Below, one piece after another: positions 1 through 11,478 of a DNA stretch of 64,000 nucleotides; position 1 is the first letter of the stretch; each line of letters opens with the position of its first letter. This DNA is from Ischnura elegans (lineage: Eukaryota > Arthropoda > Insecta > Odonata > Coenagrionidae), in NCBI RefSeq assembly GCF_921293095.1, contig NC_060248.1:129344972-129408971 (forward strand). Direction: 5' to 3'. The position numbers and the translations under genes were made by a program. The notes below the pieces were generated by a model. The model did not search any database. It saw only the letters and a program-made list of their open reading frames with translations, and had not been told where the DNA came from.

Positions 1-362
1 AGCAAAGAAAGCAGCCAGGATCTGCCAGCATCCTTTCTTCAAAGCAAAATAGTATTCAACTATGTACTTGGCATTCTCTGCCACCCTTACCAATAATTTT
101 TAAAGTCTGAGTAAACTTAAACGAAGACCGAACCATGTAAATATTGCTAAAGATATGAAATTTTCTCAATATTTATGCACATGGAAATACAGACAGTTTC
201 TAAGTAATGTGCTAAGGCTAACTGGCTACTCTAGTTACTAAAGTTATGGCTGCCACTGCAATGTGCGTTCCGCATCATACACATCAAAGCCATTTTGAAT
301 TGAACTTTGAATCAACCCAAGAGAGAACATTACTGGCTAACAATGTCACACAAATGAGGATC

Positions 363-599
363 ATGGAAGCTAGTAGGTAGAGCAATTGGTTGCCGACCAA
401 AGGTTCCCGGGTTCAAATCTAGGGTGAAGCTTTCAAACAGCCAAATTAAAATCCTTGAAGTGAGAGATCTCCCAGTGAAAGGAACTAGCCCCTACACCCT
501 GATTAAGTGAAATTAACATGCCTGTGGCATAGTCTGGAGCGAGCTCTACCCTCACCAATACAAATCATGTATTCCCCTGCATTTCATCATCATCATTAG
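363..599 (+). repeat. tRNA-derived SINE, family 1
   Basis: The 5' part resembles a tRNA head. An A-box-like TAGGTAGAGCAATTGG is followed about 30 bp later by a B-box-like GGGTTCAAATC. Downstream the body contains GAAAGGAACTAGCC and a segment shared with the copy at 1698-1865, and it ends near a short CATCATCATCATT tract. It is a retroposed repeat, not a working tRNA, because no cloverleaf 3' half or acceptor stem follows the B box. Borders are approximate. Confidence 0.6.
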
Positions 600-1219
600 G
601 GCATTTTAAGCTTATATTGCTCAATTCAATCCTTCAGACCTGGAAGGGAAGTTAGTAAAAGTCAACAAAAAGATCATGGCCAAATTTTCAATTTGGTGAA
701 TGGAATACTGCTCCGATAATCTCTTTACATATGAATGAAATTGTACTCTGATATCACTGTCTCTATTCTTTCTTTTTTGGTATAATAATTTATTTTTCTA
801 TCTTTCCTTGGGATAACATTTCGAAATCTCATTAGGAACCCAATCTCTCATTTTCCATTCTCTGTATGATGAAGTCCTTTCATTTTTAATAGTGATGCCT
901 TTCCCAACAGTCAAAGTACGTTGTGATTGATTTCTGTAATTGTAAATAATGCAGGCTGTGCTAAGAAGCAGCAACCAGATCAACAAAAATTTGAGCAACC
1001 AGATAATTAGAAGTCACTACTGTACAGAATTTACTTCAATATGATCAAGCATCTATCACTAGAAAGAAGAGAATCTTCTCATCTCCCAAGCCATCCATCC
1101 AGTGTCTACCATACTACTACAGTTCCCCATGCCAACAGCTGTAGGGTTGAAAGGGAACATTTGCAGGACCAATTTGGATTGCAGTTAATGCTTTGAGTCC
1201 AAAAGGTGGATAAATGGAC

Positions 1220-1509
1220 AAGGTCAGGGCCAGGATTTCTTTCTGGGAGGGATTGAAGGGGGCTGGGGGCACAAGGGTCTGACAGGCAAACGTTCTCCTC
1301 ATATTTGTGATTAAAAACAACATGCAACAATTACTGCATGAAATATTCTCTTTATGTGAACATGAAAGTCATGAATATGATACTTAATGATTAGGGTTCT
1401 GTAATACACAACAAAAACGAACATAATGTTAACCATATTAAAAATTTTGTCTATTTTTTAAGCATCTTGAGGAGGGGGGGATGAGCTCCCCCTCTAAATC
1501 CGCCTATTT
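1220..1509 (+). mobile_element. hAT-type MITE, family D (diverged copy)
   Basis: A perfect 8-bp target duplication AAATGGAC flanks the element (1212-1219 and 1510-1517). The left end holds CAGGATTTCTTTCTGGG and the right end CCCTCTAAATCCGCCTATTT, which correspond to the termini of the cleaner copy at 13894-14064. No coding capacity is visible, so it is non-autonomous. The ends are well diverged, which suggests an old insertion. Confidence 0.65.
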
Positions 1510-1697
1510 AAATGGACATAAATGACTCAAAATAAAAATTCGTGAATTAGGACATACACTTCAGTGAAAAATACATTTTAAGTGCTTATATTTTCTGAAT
1601 TTAAGAGGGATATCGAGTCACTCTTTTAAGGGCATCCTGTTCTGCAAGACAGCATCGTAATTTTTTGTACTGTATTTATGATCATATCCTATTATGG

Positions 1698-1865
1698 GAG
1701 TAAGTCACAGCCAAGTAGGTAAAGCAGTTGGCTGCTGATCAAAGAGCCTCAAGTTCAAATCCCAGATCCTCCATTCTCACCTCATAGGGAAAGGAACTAG
1801 CCTCATTACCCTGAATAATTGAAATTTACATGACTGTGGCTAAGTCCTCAGCCTATCCGAACCAA
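1698..1865 (+). repeat. tRNA-derived SINE, family 1, second copy
   Basis: The A-box-like AAGTAGGTAAAGCAGTTGG and B-box-like AGTTCAAATCC are followed by the same body as the copy at 363-599, including GGAAAGGAACTAGCC and CATGACTGTGGC. The two copies differ at many sites, so the family is not recent. Borders are approximate. Confidence 0.6.
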
Positions 1866-2048
1866 CCTTCATATTGAATCACTGAGTGTGTTAAGAGTAA
1901 CAACTGGCGTTTATCTGATACCGAGTACCACATTGGAAAAGAGGAGAATTACTAATAAAATTGCTTCTTACGTCTTACCTCAAATTCACATTTTAATTGC
2001 GCTACAATTAATATAATATTCATAGTCATATAGATTCAATATGAAGAT

Positions 2049-2240
2049 GCCGGCCTCGGTGGCGGCGGGGTAAAGTCCTCGCCTGCCAAACCGTAGGTCG
2101 CGGGTTCGAATCCCGCCTGGGTAGGTGATCCCTCTCCAGGGCATGGATGTTTGTGTTGTACTCTGTTAATATTGAAATCCCTCGTTGTAAAAGGCCGTTA
2201 TGTGCTGTTTACGGGGGTTGTGATAAATAAATAAATAAAA
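2049..2240 (+). repeat. tRNA-derived SINE, family 2, with AAAT tail
   Basis: A GC-rich tRNA-like head begins GCCGGCCTCGGTGGCG and carries a canonical B box, GGTTCGAATCC. A roughly 100-bp body containing GGCATGGATGTTTGTG follows, and the element ends in an (AAAT)n simple repeat at 2224-2240. Head, body and short tandem tail are the standard SINE layout. The consensus-like boxes suggest a younger copy than family 1. Confidence 0.75.
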
Positions 2241-3303
2241 TAGTTGTGAAAGGGTATCTCTCTATTTGAGCAGATTTAATGGGTGCCTATAGCAATGAGA
2301 TAAAAAAGTCATAATATTGAGACATTCCAATTAGCATCAAGGTTTCAAGTGCCCCAAAGTGCAACAGCATTTTTAGAGCAACTGCATCACAGGATGCAAG
2401 ATTTAAAGCCCAAACCCATAATTTGTAGGAGTGCTTTATCTGTAAGTCAGTCTGTTTTTTTTTAGAATCATACGATGATAATTGGCCATTGGCTCTCATA
2501 TTTCGTTTAATTACTTCAATTATAATAGGACTAGAAGATGTTTAATGCATTAGAAATGGGGAAAAAAGAGAAATATTAACTAGCATTTGTATTAAGGCTG
2601 ACAGGTACATACATATTCAGCTAGGAATGTTTATCTTTCTTTATTAACTGGCTCCTTCCAAGTTCCACTTAGAATGCCTTTCATCATCACTTTCACTGCT
2701 GACTGGAAACATCCATAATGCATACCCGGCAAATTTCATTCAAGAGTGGCAGAAAGGTAGAGGCATTACACACCAAAAGCATTTCAGCCAAATGTTGTAC
2801 GGCTCGACACACCACGAGATCAGATGCTTAGGGAAAAGATACAATACCTTGACCAAGGCCTGAGGTAAATGGCCGTTTGAACATAGCAACAGGTGGAAAA
2901 AACTCAAAACTCACTAACTGGATAAGAGTGATCGGAACAAAATTTTTGTTTCTGTTGTCCCCAACTCCAATACTGCTTCCAGAAATAATTCATTTTTATG
3001 GCACTTTGTGGTCTGCCTCCAACTTCACTTTGACCCAACTGATTTTTGAGAGGCAGTGATAAATAGTGAGTGGCAAGAACCTGTAGTGGTCATAGTTGTG
3101 TTAGCATGTTAGGTTGCGAGTTCTATGCAGTGTGTGCATTTTCACCATGGGAACTATGATTTGCTGACCTAAGGAATGGGAACTGCAGGAAGAAGTGTAG
3201 ACGATGGTAAGTGGACACGAATTCAGTGGTTCCACTGTTTCCATGAAGACGGAATTGTGGAAAATATAAATGACACTAAATCACCAATATATAATTGTGA
3301 TTA
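2241..3303. other. Intergenic, no recognised feature
   Basis: AT-rich sequence with no convincing exon, splice-bounded open frame or terminal-repeat element. The short open frames here show no recognisable motif. Confidence 0.4.
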
Positions 3304-4382
3304 CAGTAGACTCTCATTAATATGAAGTCCACGGGACTAAAAAACTGGAATTAAGTAATAACGAAGTTCGTATGAACATTTCTTTAAGGAATTGTTTGGA
3401 AAAAAAATAGTACACTGAGTCCTCGTTCTACGTCACCCCGTTTGACGTCATTTCGCGATAACGTCACGAAAATTTTGAGATCGTCATTCGTTTATCACAC
3501 CTTCGCTTTGAGATAATGTCAAGTCTTTTAAATTTCGCGCCAGAAAAAAGGCGAAGCAGCAGGCGTTGCAGGTTGTTCGTTTTGTGGGCCGTACTACAGT
3601 CAGTCTATACGAAGTGTAAAACAGTGTGTTTATTGTTAATTGCGATTACAGTTTTAGCAAATTTTCTGCAAAATGTATTCTTAGATAGGTGCGCAAGGTT
3701 TTAAATGACATAATGGTTTTCAGGAACCTAAAAAGTGATTTCAAGGCATTTTTCCGTGTAGAACTCGGGAGTTTTTGTCGTAACTTTTTTCACAGTGTTC
3801 ACAATAATTTTGGTTCCTGTAACTACAACGATGATGATGCCCAGGCGACGCTCGCCCAGGCGACCACCATAACGGAGCCAAAAATTCACACCGGATTCAA
3901 TGATACTTTGTTCAGATTGTGCCCACAGTGAGAGTTCCTCTACACCACACCGCGTAGCATCGGCCAAATCGAAAGGCACCAAATTCGAAAATTACTACCT
4001 CCAATTTACGAGCAGTAATGAGTGTATTACCATGACTCCACAGGAGTGAAGCTTATTATATGACGTTGTGTGTGCACTGAATAAAGATAATTGACGCTCT
4101 TGGGCACAGCACACGTGAAGAACTTAACATAGTGCGATTATTAAAACTTAGCATACTGAATATCCACCTAAATATCATTGCTTGAGCGTGGAACTTTGTA
4201 ATAAAGTTCATTTTGTAACTGCCAGGACCGGGACTGAGGTTCGTAATTTCGTAAAAATGAAAATTTCGTAATAACTTTTCTTTTACTATAGCTTGGATAG
4301 GCCTTTTTGTCGGGACCAATGATTTGCTTTGTAATAACGAAAACTTCATAATAACAGTGTTCGTATTAACGAGAGTCTACTG
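3304..4382. mobile_element. Tigger/pogo-like DNA transposon (non-autonomous, 1.1 kb)
   Basis: Inverted ends CAGTAGACTCTCATTAATA (left) and TATTAACGAGAGTCTACTG (right, reverse complement of the left with few changes) are flanked by TA target sites at 3302-3303 and 4383-4384. CAG-initiated termini with TA duplications are typical of the pogo/Tigger group. Internal open frames of 62 and 80 codons do not resemble a DDE transposase, so this looks like an internally replaced derivative. At 3411 a second TA plus CACTGAGTCCTCGTTCTACG stretch resembles the end of another Tigger-like family without a partner end. Confidence 0.75.
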
Positions 4383-4384
4383 TA

Positions 4385-5397
4385 CTTGTAAGAAATGTGC
4401 CTCCTGGTGAAAATGGTTGGAGATGTTGGAAATTTGAATAAAAATGTATTGGCTCTCAATATTTCATGATGATTTTATGTCGATTTGGTGTTCCACATTG
4501 CCCTTCGGCTCCTTTGAACAAAATCTAGGAAGCACACTTCTTCACTCTCAACAGGCAGAGGATAAATATGGGGTGAGCCACAGTAAATAACTACATATTT
4601 GCATAAGATAAAGGCGACCATAGAAAAGATTTACATCATTTTTTTATTTCACTAAAGAAATATTTTTAAAATAAACAATCTTATTCAAGCAGTTTTCCAT
4701 TAAGTCTCTCAGACTAGCAACTCTTTCAAGATATCATGAGATTTGTTCCCAAAGAAATTATCACTGTAAAGAATAATAGCAGAAAATGAAGAAAATAGTT
4801 AAAACTTAACTGAATCAGACTTTACCATAAAAATCAACCTTACACCCAAATCAAAATATAAAAATAAAGAGAAAATGCAAAAGAAAAAGAAGGTAAAAAA
4901 GATAAAGTTCCTCTTTCCTAGCCATTGTGAGAACAGCTGAATCCTGAAAAATAAAACTTACTACCCATATAGAAGTATATTAAAGAAATATTTGCATCAG
5001 GATTGAAGGTAGAGCGACAACAATAAACATCAACATAGAGTATGCACACGAAACATAACAAAATTAGATTCAAAATTATTGACTACTCCCAACTGTCAAC
5101 CCAAATAAATGCAGCTCCAAATAAAAAGAAAAATAAATCTGCAAGGAGTTTTATCCCTATCCCAACCTCCCTTACCTCTAGTCCACCATAAAATGGTTAT
5201 TATAATAAGTCAAAATGAATTCTCGGAAATATGGACATTTGACTCCATAAAATACAATTCAATGCACACAGTCTCTTAATTCCAACGTCAATGGTAGAAT
5301 AAGAGTAGAAATTCAACTCTGTCCTTCAAACCCCCTACAAATAACCCTGATTAGCACTTGTCATCTCCTATAATATCCTTGACTTTAACAAGCAATT
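4385..5397 (-). other. DAP 3' flank / probable 3' UTR
   Basis: AT-rich sequence downstream of the DAP stop codon in minus-strand reading. The first clear AATAAA on the minus strand is its complement TTTATT near 4637-4642, which would give a 3' UTR of about 760 nt. No other gene or terminal-repeat element was seen here. Confidence 0.4.
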
Positions 5398-7813
5398 TCA
5401 CTTCCTTGGCTGGTGGATGTTTCCAGGCTTGGTGTGGTGAATGTGAGGGTCATGTGTCGGGCGTGGCTTCTCGTGGAATGCTTGGACTGCTTCCACAGGA
5501 AAATCTGCATTGCCACGCACTGGAGCTCCTGATACAGTTGTCGTCTTGGGTGGGCTGCAAATCAAACAGAGAATGAATTTCTGAAAACTTTAACAGCAAA
5601 AAAATAATTATAACCACTTAATTGTCCATCCTCAAATGATAAAATGCAATCAGAGAACTTTCATCAATCAGGTTTTCACTGACCTCCAAGAAAATACGTA
5701 CATATTACACTTTGATAGCCTAAACCTGACATTCAAAAGCATCCTCCACTAATAAATAACAATATATCCATTTTTTTAGCACAGCAAAATCCTTTGCATC
5801 AACAAGCGAAGCAGCCACAGTTTTTATTCTCTATAGTACCAAGAAATGTTTCACATGTTGGGAATACATGTTTCACAAACGTTAAATGCTAATTTTTGGA
5901 AATAATGTCCGTGGCAGTACATTGTAATTAACAGTGAGATCATTCCAGGATTTCCACCTGGCATGAAAAATTTTGGCTGACATTTTAACATAGCTTCTCC
6001 TCCATTATCCTTAGCATAGTTCCATTGAAATACTGGTCAACAACCCAAGTAGGAGAAAGACCTTGAAGACCTTGGTAAGCGAGATTAATTGAACTCTCAG
6101 TTTTTTATCAGATGGCCACCAAATTTATGATTCATTACTTATTTCCTATACTACACATTTGCTAGATATGGACAAAGGCGTGCATTGAAAATTTATGGTA
6201 AATACAGCATTCATTCTGATTAGGGATCTCTGATTGCTTTCGTAGCCAAAACAAACGAAAATAGATGATTGAAGTAACAAGCTGTTAGGTGACATCGAGG
6301 ACATATCAATCCTCTTTGGTGACATGTCAGAAAATAGAAGTCATGATTGTGTACTTTTCAGAATTGTAAGGTATCAATGAAATTACTGGATTTAAACATT
6401 GTAGTTTTTCGAGCAAAGACTTTGCGAAGATGAGGAAATAAAGTACTTCAGATAAATACCATACCCCAACCAATTAAAAAGCCAAAACCAACCAACCATT
6501 ATCCACGACTCTACTTGTGATGAGCACATTTAAATTTTGGTTCCCCAATCACTTTCAGCTCGCATAAATTCTGAAGAAAACAGATTGGCATTCAAATGTC
6601 AGAATACAAGCCTAAAATATCCCATTGTTCCCGATGTTTTCACCTGTTTGTCTTTGATAAAGATACAGTCCAAAGAGTTTCATGAACAGACATCCAATAA
6701 AACATTGGTTAAATATTCAGCATTCCAAAAGGAATCCAGAGATATTTCTTACTATGTAATAGGTAGGATTAATCAGAACTTATTAAATAGGGGGCAATGG
6801 ATACATAACAGAGGCTTGCATGATAAGCAGCAAGCCAATTAATAGCCTTCTCTCCAAAACGCAGCATATGAAATAGCTTCCACACAGCGGGATATTGATA
6901 AAGTACGATCGCATCACTGTAAATTTAGAGACAAAATAATTATAGATCATAGAGTAAGGTATTACTTAGTAATTATAATCCATTCTACGAACTATACGTT
7001 GAGTACGTCCCAACCAAATCTTATGAGAAATCATTATTTTCCAGACATGCAACTATTCCTTCCAAAGAATGCGACACGAAAAATCTGATCTCCGATTCGG
7101 TTTAGCAAAAAAAATAATATGGGCTATCCCAATATAAACGCGTCTCCCATTAACGTGGATTCAGCCACTCGTATACATTTTTCAAGGTCTACAACCCACC
7201 CGGCTGACACACATAAAATGACACGAAGTCACGATTTGCGAAATTAATTGTGACGGCAACAATCAAGACATATTGGAAATTTGAACCCTAGATTGAGCAA
7301 CTTTGACGATCTCACGATTTAGTATAAATTTCTCACTGCCCAAGACATTCTATCACTCTGGAAAAGATCCATTCAAGTTTTGGGAAACGGAAGTTAATTT
7401 GGTAAGTTACATTACAAAGCAACTTGATATTTATTTCGTACACCATCGACCCGTGATAAACGCACAAGATAAAAATATTTCGAATGATAAATTAGAATTA
7501 TACTCTTATGAATACCTTGATGAGACTTTCAAATTCGTCGACGGCTCCATCTCCTCCTCTTTGCTGACTTTAACTTCTTTGTTGTCATCTTTAGGAGATT
7601 TGTGCTGTGTTATTCTCATTCCTCCTGCCTTCACTGTAATTATAACCAGAATAGAACATGAGAATAAGAAAATCCTGTCACGTGAATTACACGACGGCGT
7701 GCTTCAACCATCCTAAAATGACGCATTCCTTACATGACAATATTCATGTATAAGACATGTTTACCTGCAGGGGGGTGGCCACCTTTCAGTTGAGACTCTT
7801 CAGGAGACGACAT
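5398..7813 (-). CDS. DAP: Death-associated protein 1 (DAP) homologue, complete, 3 exons
   Basis: Three coding exons on the minus strand: 7813-7765, 7633-7516 and 5554-5398. All junctions are GT-AG, and the phases add up to 107 codons plus TGA. The protein starts MSSPEESQLKGGHPPA, continues VKAGGMRITQHKSP from exon 2, and ends PGNIHQPRK. Human DAP1 (102 aa) has the same blocks, MSSPPEG, GHPPAVKAGGMRI and QHIQQPRK, at the same places. From family knowledge, DAP1 is a small, proline-rich, largely disordered cytoplasmic protein, an mTOR substrate that restrains autophagy and is linked to ribosome dormancy. The GHPPAVKAGGMRI core spans the exon 1/2 junction. The start is the only ATG upstream of the core in frame. 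Intron 1 is 131 bp and intron 2 about 2.0 kb with no recognised element. No frameshift or missing block is visible. Confidence 0.93.
5555..7515 (-). other. DAP intron 2
   Basis: Bounded by donor GTATTC (complement, 7515 side) and acceptor TTTGCAG (5555 side). A 101-codon open frame on the plus strand at 6537-6842 has no recognisable motif and is probably chance. No terminal-repeat element or SINE was recognised. Confidence 0.6.
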
Positions 7814-8040
7814 GGCTAATAGTTAAATATTCCACAAAGAGCAACTCTAGTACACAAGACCACTGAGTAATTCCTATTTACCACGTATACCACTTGTACG
7901 TTTGCTTATCAACGTAATCCTATCCAACGAGATCCCATCTGTTGGCTGCGGTTGACACTTCAACATAACGAAAGCAGTTTCCACGGCTTCTTTTGCGTGT
8001 TCCCCTTATCCTCTTAGTAGGCATATATCAAGGAAGATGG
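7814..8040 (-). promoter_or_regulatory. DAP upstream region / 5' UTR
   Basis: Sequence immediately upstream of the DAP start codon on the minus strand. It is slightly richer in CG dinucleotides than its surroundings and has no obvious TATA box. The transcription start cannot be fixed from sequence alone. Confidence 0.35.
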
Positions 8041-8169
8041 CAGCACCAAAAAACGGCAGAGGTTTTTAGAACCGGGACATTCAAATCTTCTTTACCTATT
8101 GGAACGTTTCAAGAGTTGTAGTTGAAGTCTCATATATAAAATTTTTCATCAATGAAATAAGATAAATCA

Positions 8170-8425
8170 GGCCTGACGCGTCGATGAAGGCTTCCAACTC
8201 GGTGGGCTCGGGTTCAAATCCCGGCAGTGGCAGAGAATTTTTAGTGACTGCCCGAATGCTGTGGATGGCATTTCAAGTGCAACACTCCGTCCGTTGGATG
8301 GGACGTTAAGCCGTGGTCCCCTTGGCGCCTTTCGTTAAGAGCAGGCTAGTGCCGACGCCGGGTTTCTCTCCACCCTTCCTTCCATTCCCTTTTGACTTAC
8401 TTAATTTCATTCATGATTGCGGCCG
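8170..8425 (+). repeat. tRNA-derived SINE, family 3
   Basis: The B-box-like GGGTTCAAATCCCGGCAGTG lies at about 8212. It is followed by a body with GATGGGACGTTAAGCCGTGG and CTAGTGCCGACGCCGGG, and a 3' part ending TTCATTCATGATTGC. The GGACGTTAAGCC segment looks like a constrained central domain of the sort found in some long SINEs, which is inference. The adjacent MITE at 8432 begins directly beyond its 3' end. Confidence 0.6.
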
Positions 8426-8431
8426 TCTCAT

Positions 8432-8881
8432 CCCAGTGAGAAATGGGTGGTGGAATCCACGTTGAGTGGTGGATATTGAGCGGTTGGACCCACGTGGAAT
8501 CCACGTTGATTTCAAGTGGATTTGTGGTGATTATCATAAAATGTTAAACAGAATTTCTAATTTGTGGAACTTAACTCTCTGGTGACATTGCGTCATTTAT
8601 CATCCTGAAACCACGCTAGTTATGTGAAAATGTATCGCACATTCTATTTTTATATAATTCGTGGAAAGGCAGCCATGAGAGCACATGAAAAATCGTAGAC
8701 ACATATATAGAAGGTTTAGATATAGAGTGGTTGAGGTTTTAATGGTTTTAGGACAGCACCAACTGCTGTTTTAATTTTTCCACCAAATTTCCACGTGGGT
8801 TCCACGTTGATTCCACGACCAAAAACACGTGGTATCCACGTTAATTCTCCACGTGGGTTCCACCACCCATTTCTCACTGGG
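8432..8881. mobile_element. MITE with CCCAGTGAGAAATGG ends and internal CACGTG motifs
   Basis: Perfect inverted ends: CCCAGTGAGAAATGGGTGGT at the left and its exact complement ACCACCCATTTCTCACTGGG at the right, continuing to TGGAA. The 450-bp element has no open frame of note. The subterminal parts are built from repeated CCACGTTGA and CCACGTGG words, with full CACGTG at 8491, 8792, 8826 and 8850. A possible AT dinucleotide flanks both ends. The superfamily is not assigned. Confidence 0.75.
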
Positions 8882-8889
8882 ATAGATAC

Positions 8890-10549
8890 CGTCCCACAAC
8901 CCAATTATGGTTCTAAGCTCTGAATATATCTTTAGCATTGGGTAAAAATATAGATGCATTTAGTAAAATTAGGTGCTTATTTTAATTTAAAATCTGAAAT
9001 TTCTAGAAAATACCCTTACCATTTTTTGCACAGCCCACCTGAAATGGGCTGGCATAAGGTTTCATTATACCCCAACAGCTTTGGATCTGTTCCAGGTTTC
9101 CCACCCCAATCCAAGGTAATTCTAACAAAAAATATTGCAGAAAGGATGTTAACCAATATCAATGGATGCTTAGTCATATAAACTCTCTCATCAGAACTGT
9201 ACAGAGTTTCAATTCAGCAGGCTCATGTTAGAAACCATAGTTTCTCAAGCTCAGTTGATATTTCTGCTCCATTAAAACTGTTAAATCAGCAAAATTAAAC
9301 TACATATTTGTTTTGTTGTGGAACACAGCAGTCATCACTGTGTGGGAAAAAATGAGAGATGTGGAGGGAGGAGGAGGAGGTAGGTACTGATGGTAGATCA
9401 TCCATTGGTCGGGTTACTGAATGTCTAAGGGTCACGACTGTGCTACACATGTTTCAATTAGCATCATGGCCACCATTTAGGCCAATAAAGATCACTGTGA
9501 CATGTGTAGATACTCATTTTGGACAGCAAGGGCCCCCTTGTCCCCTCTCACTCATGATTCATTAAACTAATTCAGTTTATGGTATTTAATTTTTTCTTTA
9601 TTTTCCACACGTCAGGGAGAAATGAGGGACAGGCCCCTTTTTACCCACTTAAAAACACCTGAAACAGCAAAATGGATCAAAATTCAGACTCTCAATAAGT
9701 ATCTAACTTTCGATACGTAAACATCAAGTTAGCATTTGTATAATGCATAGTTAATGCAGTAATTCAAATGTCTACCCTATTTTCAAATGAAATTCTGGAT
9801 GGAAAGTAAAATAACATAAAAAAACAAATGGTGGGGATACATATTTGAAATCATAACTTATATTATACGTACAAGATCTTTGGGCAAATATAATATTATT
9901 ATTATGTCAGCTGCATCAGTAATGCCTGCAACCCACAGCAAATACCTTCCATCTAGAAACATATTGTCTTAAAAATTTGAGAGTAACTGATCCCTTCAAC
10001 TTCATAAATTATAGACACTTCACTGATACTATGGCCAACGACAAACTTCAAAATCGATACATCCCCTACCGGAACAAATAATTTCTGAACATGAAAGTAT
10101 TCTAAGATTCGGGTCTTAAAGGCTTTGAGCCATGCCTCTTGTGATGTTTAAAATAATCACCCTTTGATAGATCTCTATTTGTAAGATTTAAATAATGAAT
10201 TTTCCATTCCGCACCCTGACCAGGGGGATTCAGCTTAACTCATTCACCCAGGATCCTTAGCAGCAGGCACATACATATACAATAAACAGAAAATTTCAGG
10301 GAGTTCTCGTGAGGTATGAGAGTGCCTATACTGATAATTTGTTGCCCCTATGAATGAATTGCAAAATCATACATTTCATAAAGTCAGCTACATATTTTGT
10401 TAGCATCATGCTAAAAGTTTCATCCATAATTTGCTTTTAGCAGATATTATAAAATGCAACTTCATATCTCAAAATAATGCAGTGCTAGAGAACAGATGTA
10501 CTCTAGCACTAATTGATCACACCGTGACAAGCACCCTGGAGGCGGCTCA
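8890..10549. other. Intergenic, no recognised feature
   Basis: AT-rich sequence without a recognised exon, SINE or paired terminal repeat. A short purine-rich GGAGGGAGGAGGAGG tract lies near 9363. Confidence 0.4.
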
Positions 10550-11275
10550 CAGGGTATCAGTGGTGCAGCGAGGGGGGGGGGGTTTTGGGGGATAAACCCC
10601 CCCCCCCCCCAGAGCTCAGAGAAATTTTTAAGTTTAAACCGTTTTACTTAATTGGATTGATATAACTAATAGAATATCGTGAGGATTAATAAAATATCCC
10701 TCAGAAAGCCGTAAAACTCACCATTTTGAACCATTTATCCTCAAATTCCGCAATTTATTAATCTCTGACCTACCACTTATCCTGGTGGGTATTCCATACC
10801 CCCACACACCCCGGTATTAGTTGCCCCAAAACCCCCCCAGCCTTGACCCTCTCCCTATTGAAGTTAAAAATGCCTCATTCTCCGCTCCATCCTAACCCGG
10901 CCGCCGCCATTTAAGTCGCTCCTTCATAAACCGGCCGAATCCGCCCGGCCTGGCCTGCTATACTTTGGGCAGCCTTTTGAGCTTCATAGGCATCTGTTTT
11001 ATCTTGAGAGTGTTTATCTTTACTAGCACAAGCATCCTTCTTATCTCTCGTTTCATTAAGAAGAAGCAGAACGTCGTCACCATAAGCTAAAATCCCGAGA
11101 CAATAAGGTGCTTTGTTCCAGCGTGGTATATTAACTGGGAAGTAAGGAGAAAAGATTCTTAAGCCGTTACGAAGGGATTTTTATGAGGGCCAGTTTTGAA
11201 ATGATGTGATACGAAAACCTTAGGCCTGCCCTGTGTTATTTGGAGTAACTGTCACATCTAATGGCGATATTTCTT

Positions 11276-11477
11276 TCTGTGTGGTCACTCACAAGCTCAC
11301 GCTTTTCCTATCTCACATGGCAAGGAGGCGAAGCTCAGCTCAAATGAAAAGAAAATTAATCCCCCTCAGTTCTGTTTGTGGGTGGTCACACGCACTCTCA
11401 CACTTTTCCTATCTCATATGGCGAGGAGGCGAAGCTCAGCTCAAATGAAAAGAAACCTAATGCCCCTCAGTTCTGAC
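11276..11477 (+). repeat. Tandem duplication (about 105-bp unit) before the piggyBac transposase
   Basis: Two adjacent units share GGTCAC, CTTTTCCTATCTCA, ATGGC, then AGGAGGCGAAGCTCAGCTCA and AATGAAAAGAAA, and each ends CCCCTCAGTTCTG. The second unit abuts the transposase ATG at 11479. The units differ at about ten positions. It lies in the 5' untranslated or promoter part of the transposon. Confidence 0.8.
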
Positions 11478-11478
11478 C

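Noticed and set aside
1-96. Minus-strand frame at the left edge reading AENAKYIVEYYFALKKG
   Set aside because: It looks protein-like and could be an edge exon, but the only acceptor (GGTAAG) lacks a pyrimidine tract and the family was not recognised. Too short to support.
798-998. Minus-strand frame with a leucine-rich start resembling a signal peptide
   Set aside because: No true ATG start at its beginning, no splice sites or family match, and it lies in repeat-rich DNA.
2049-2122. Possible tRNA gene
   Set aside because: It has a good B box but an irregular A-box region and no closing acceptor stem. A SINE body and AAAT tail follow, so it is a SINE.
3516-3931. Two short plus-strand frames inside the Tigger-like element
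   Set aside because: No DDE, helix-turn-helix or CENP-B-like motif was visible, so they are not called as a transposase.
7303-7716. 137-codon plus-strand frame
   Set aside because: It is antisense to DAP exon 2, which is supported by splice sites and strong family similarity.
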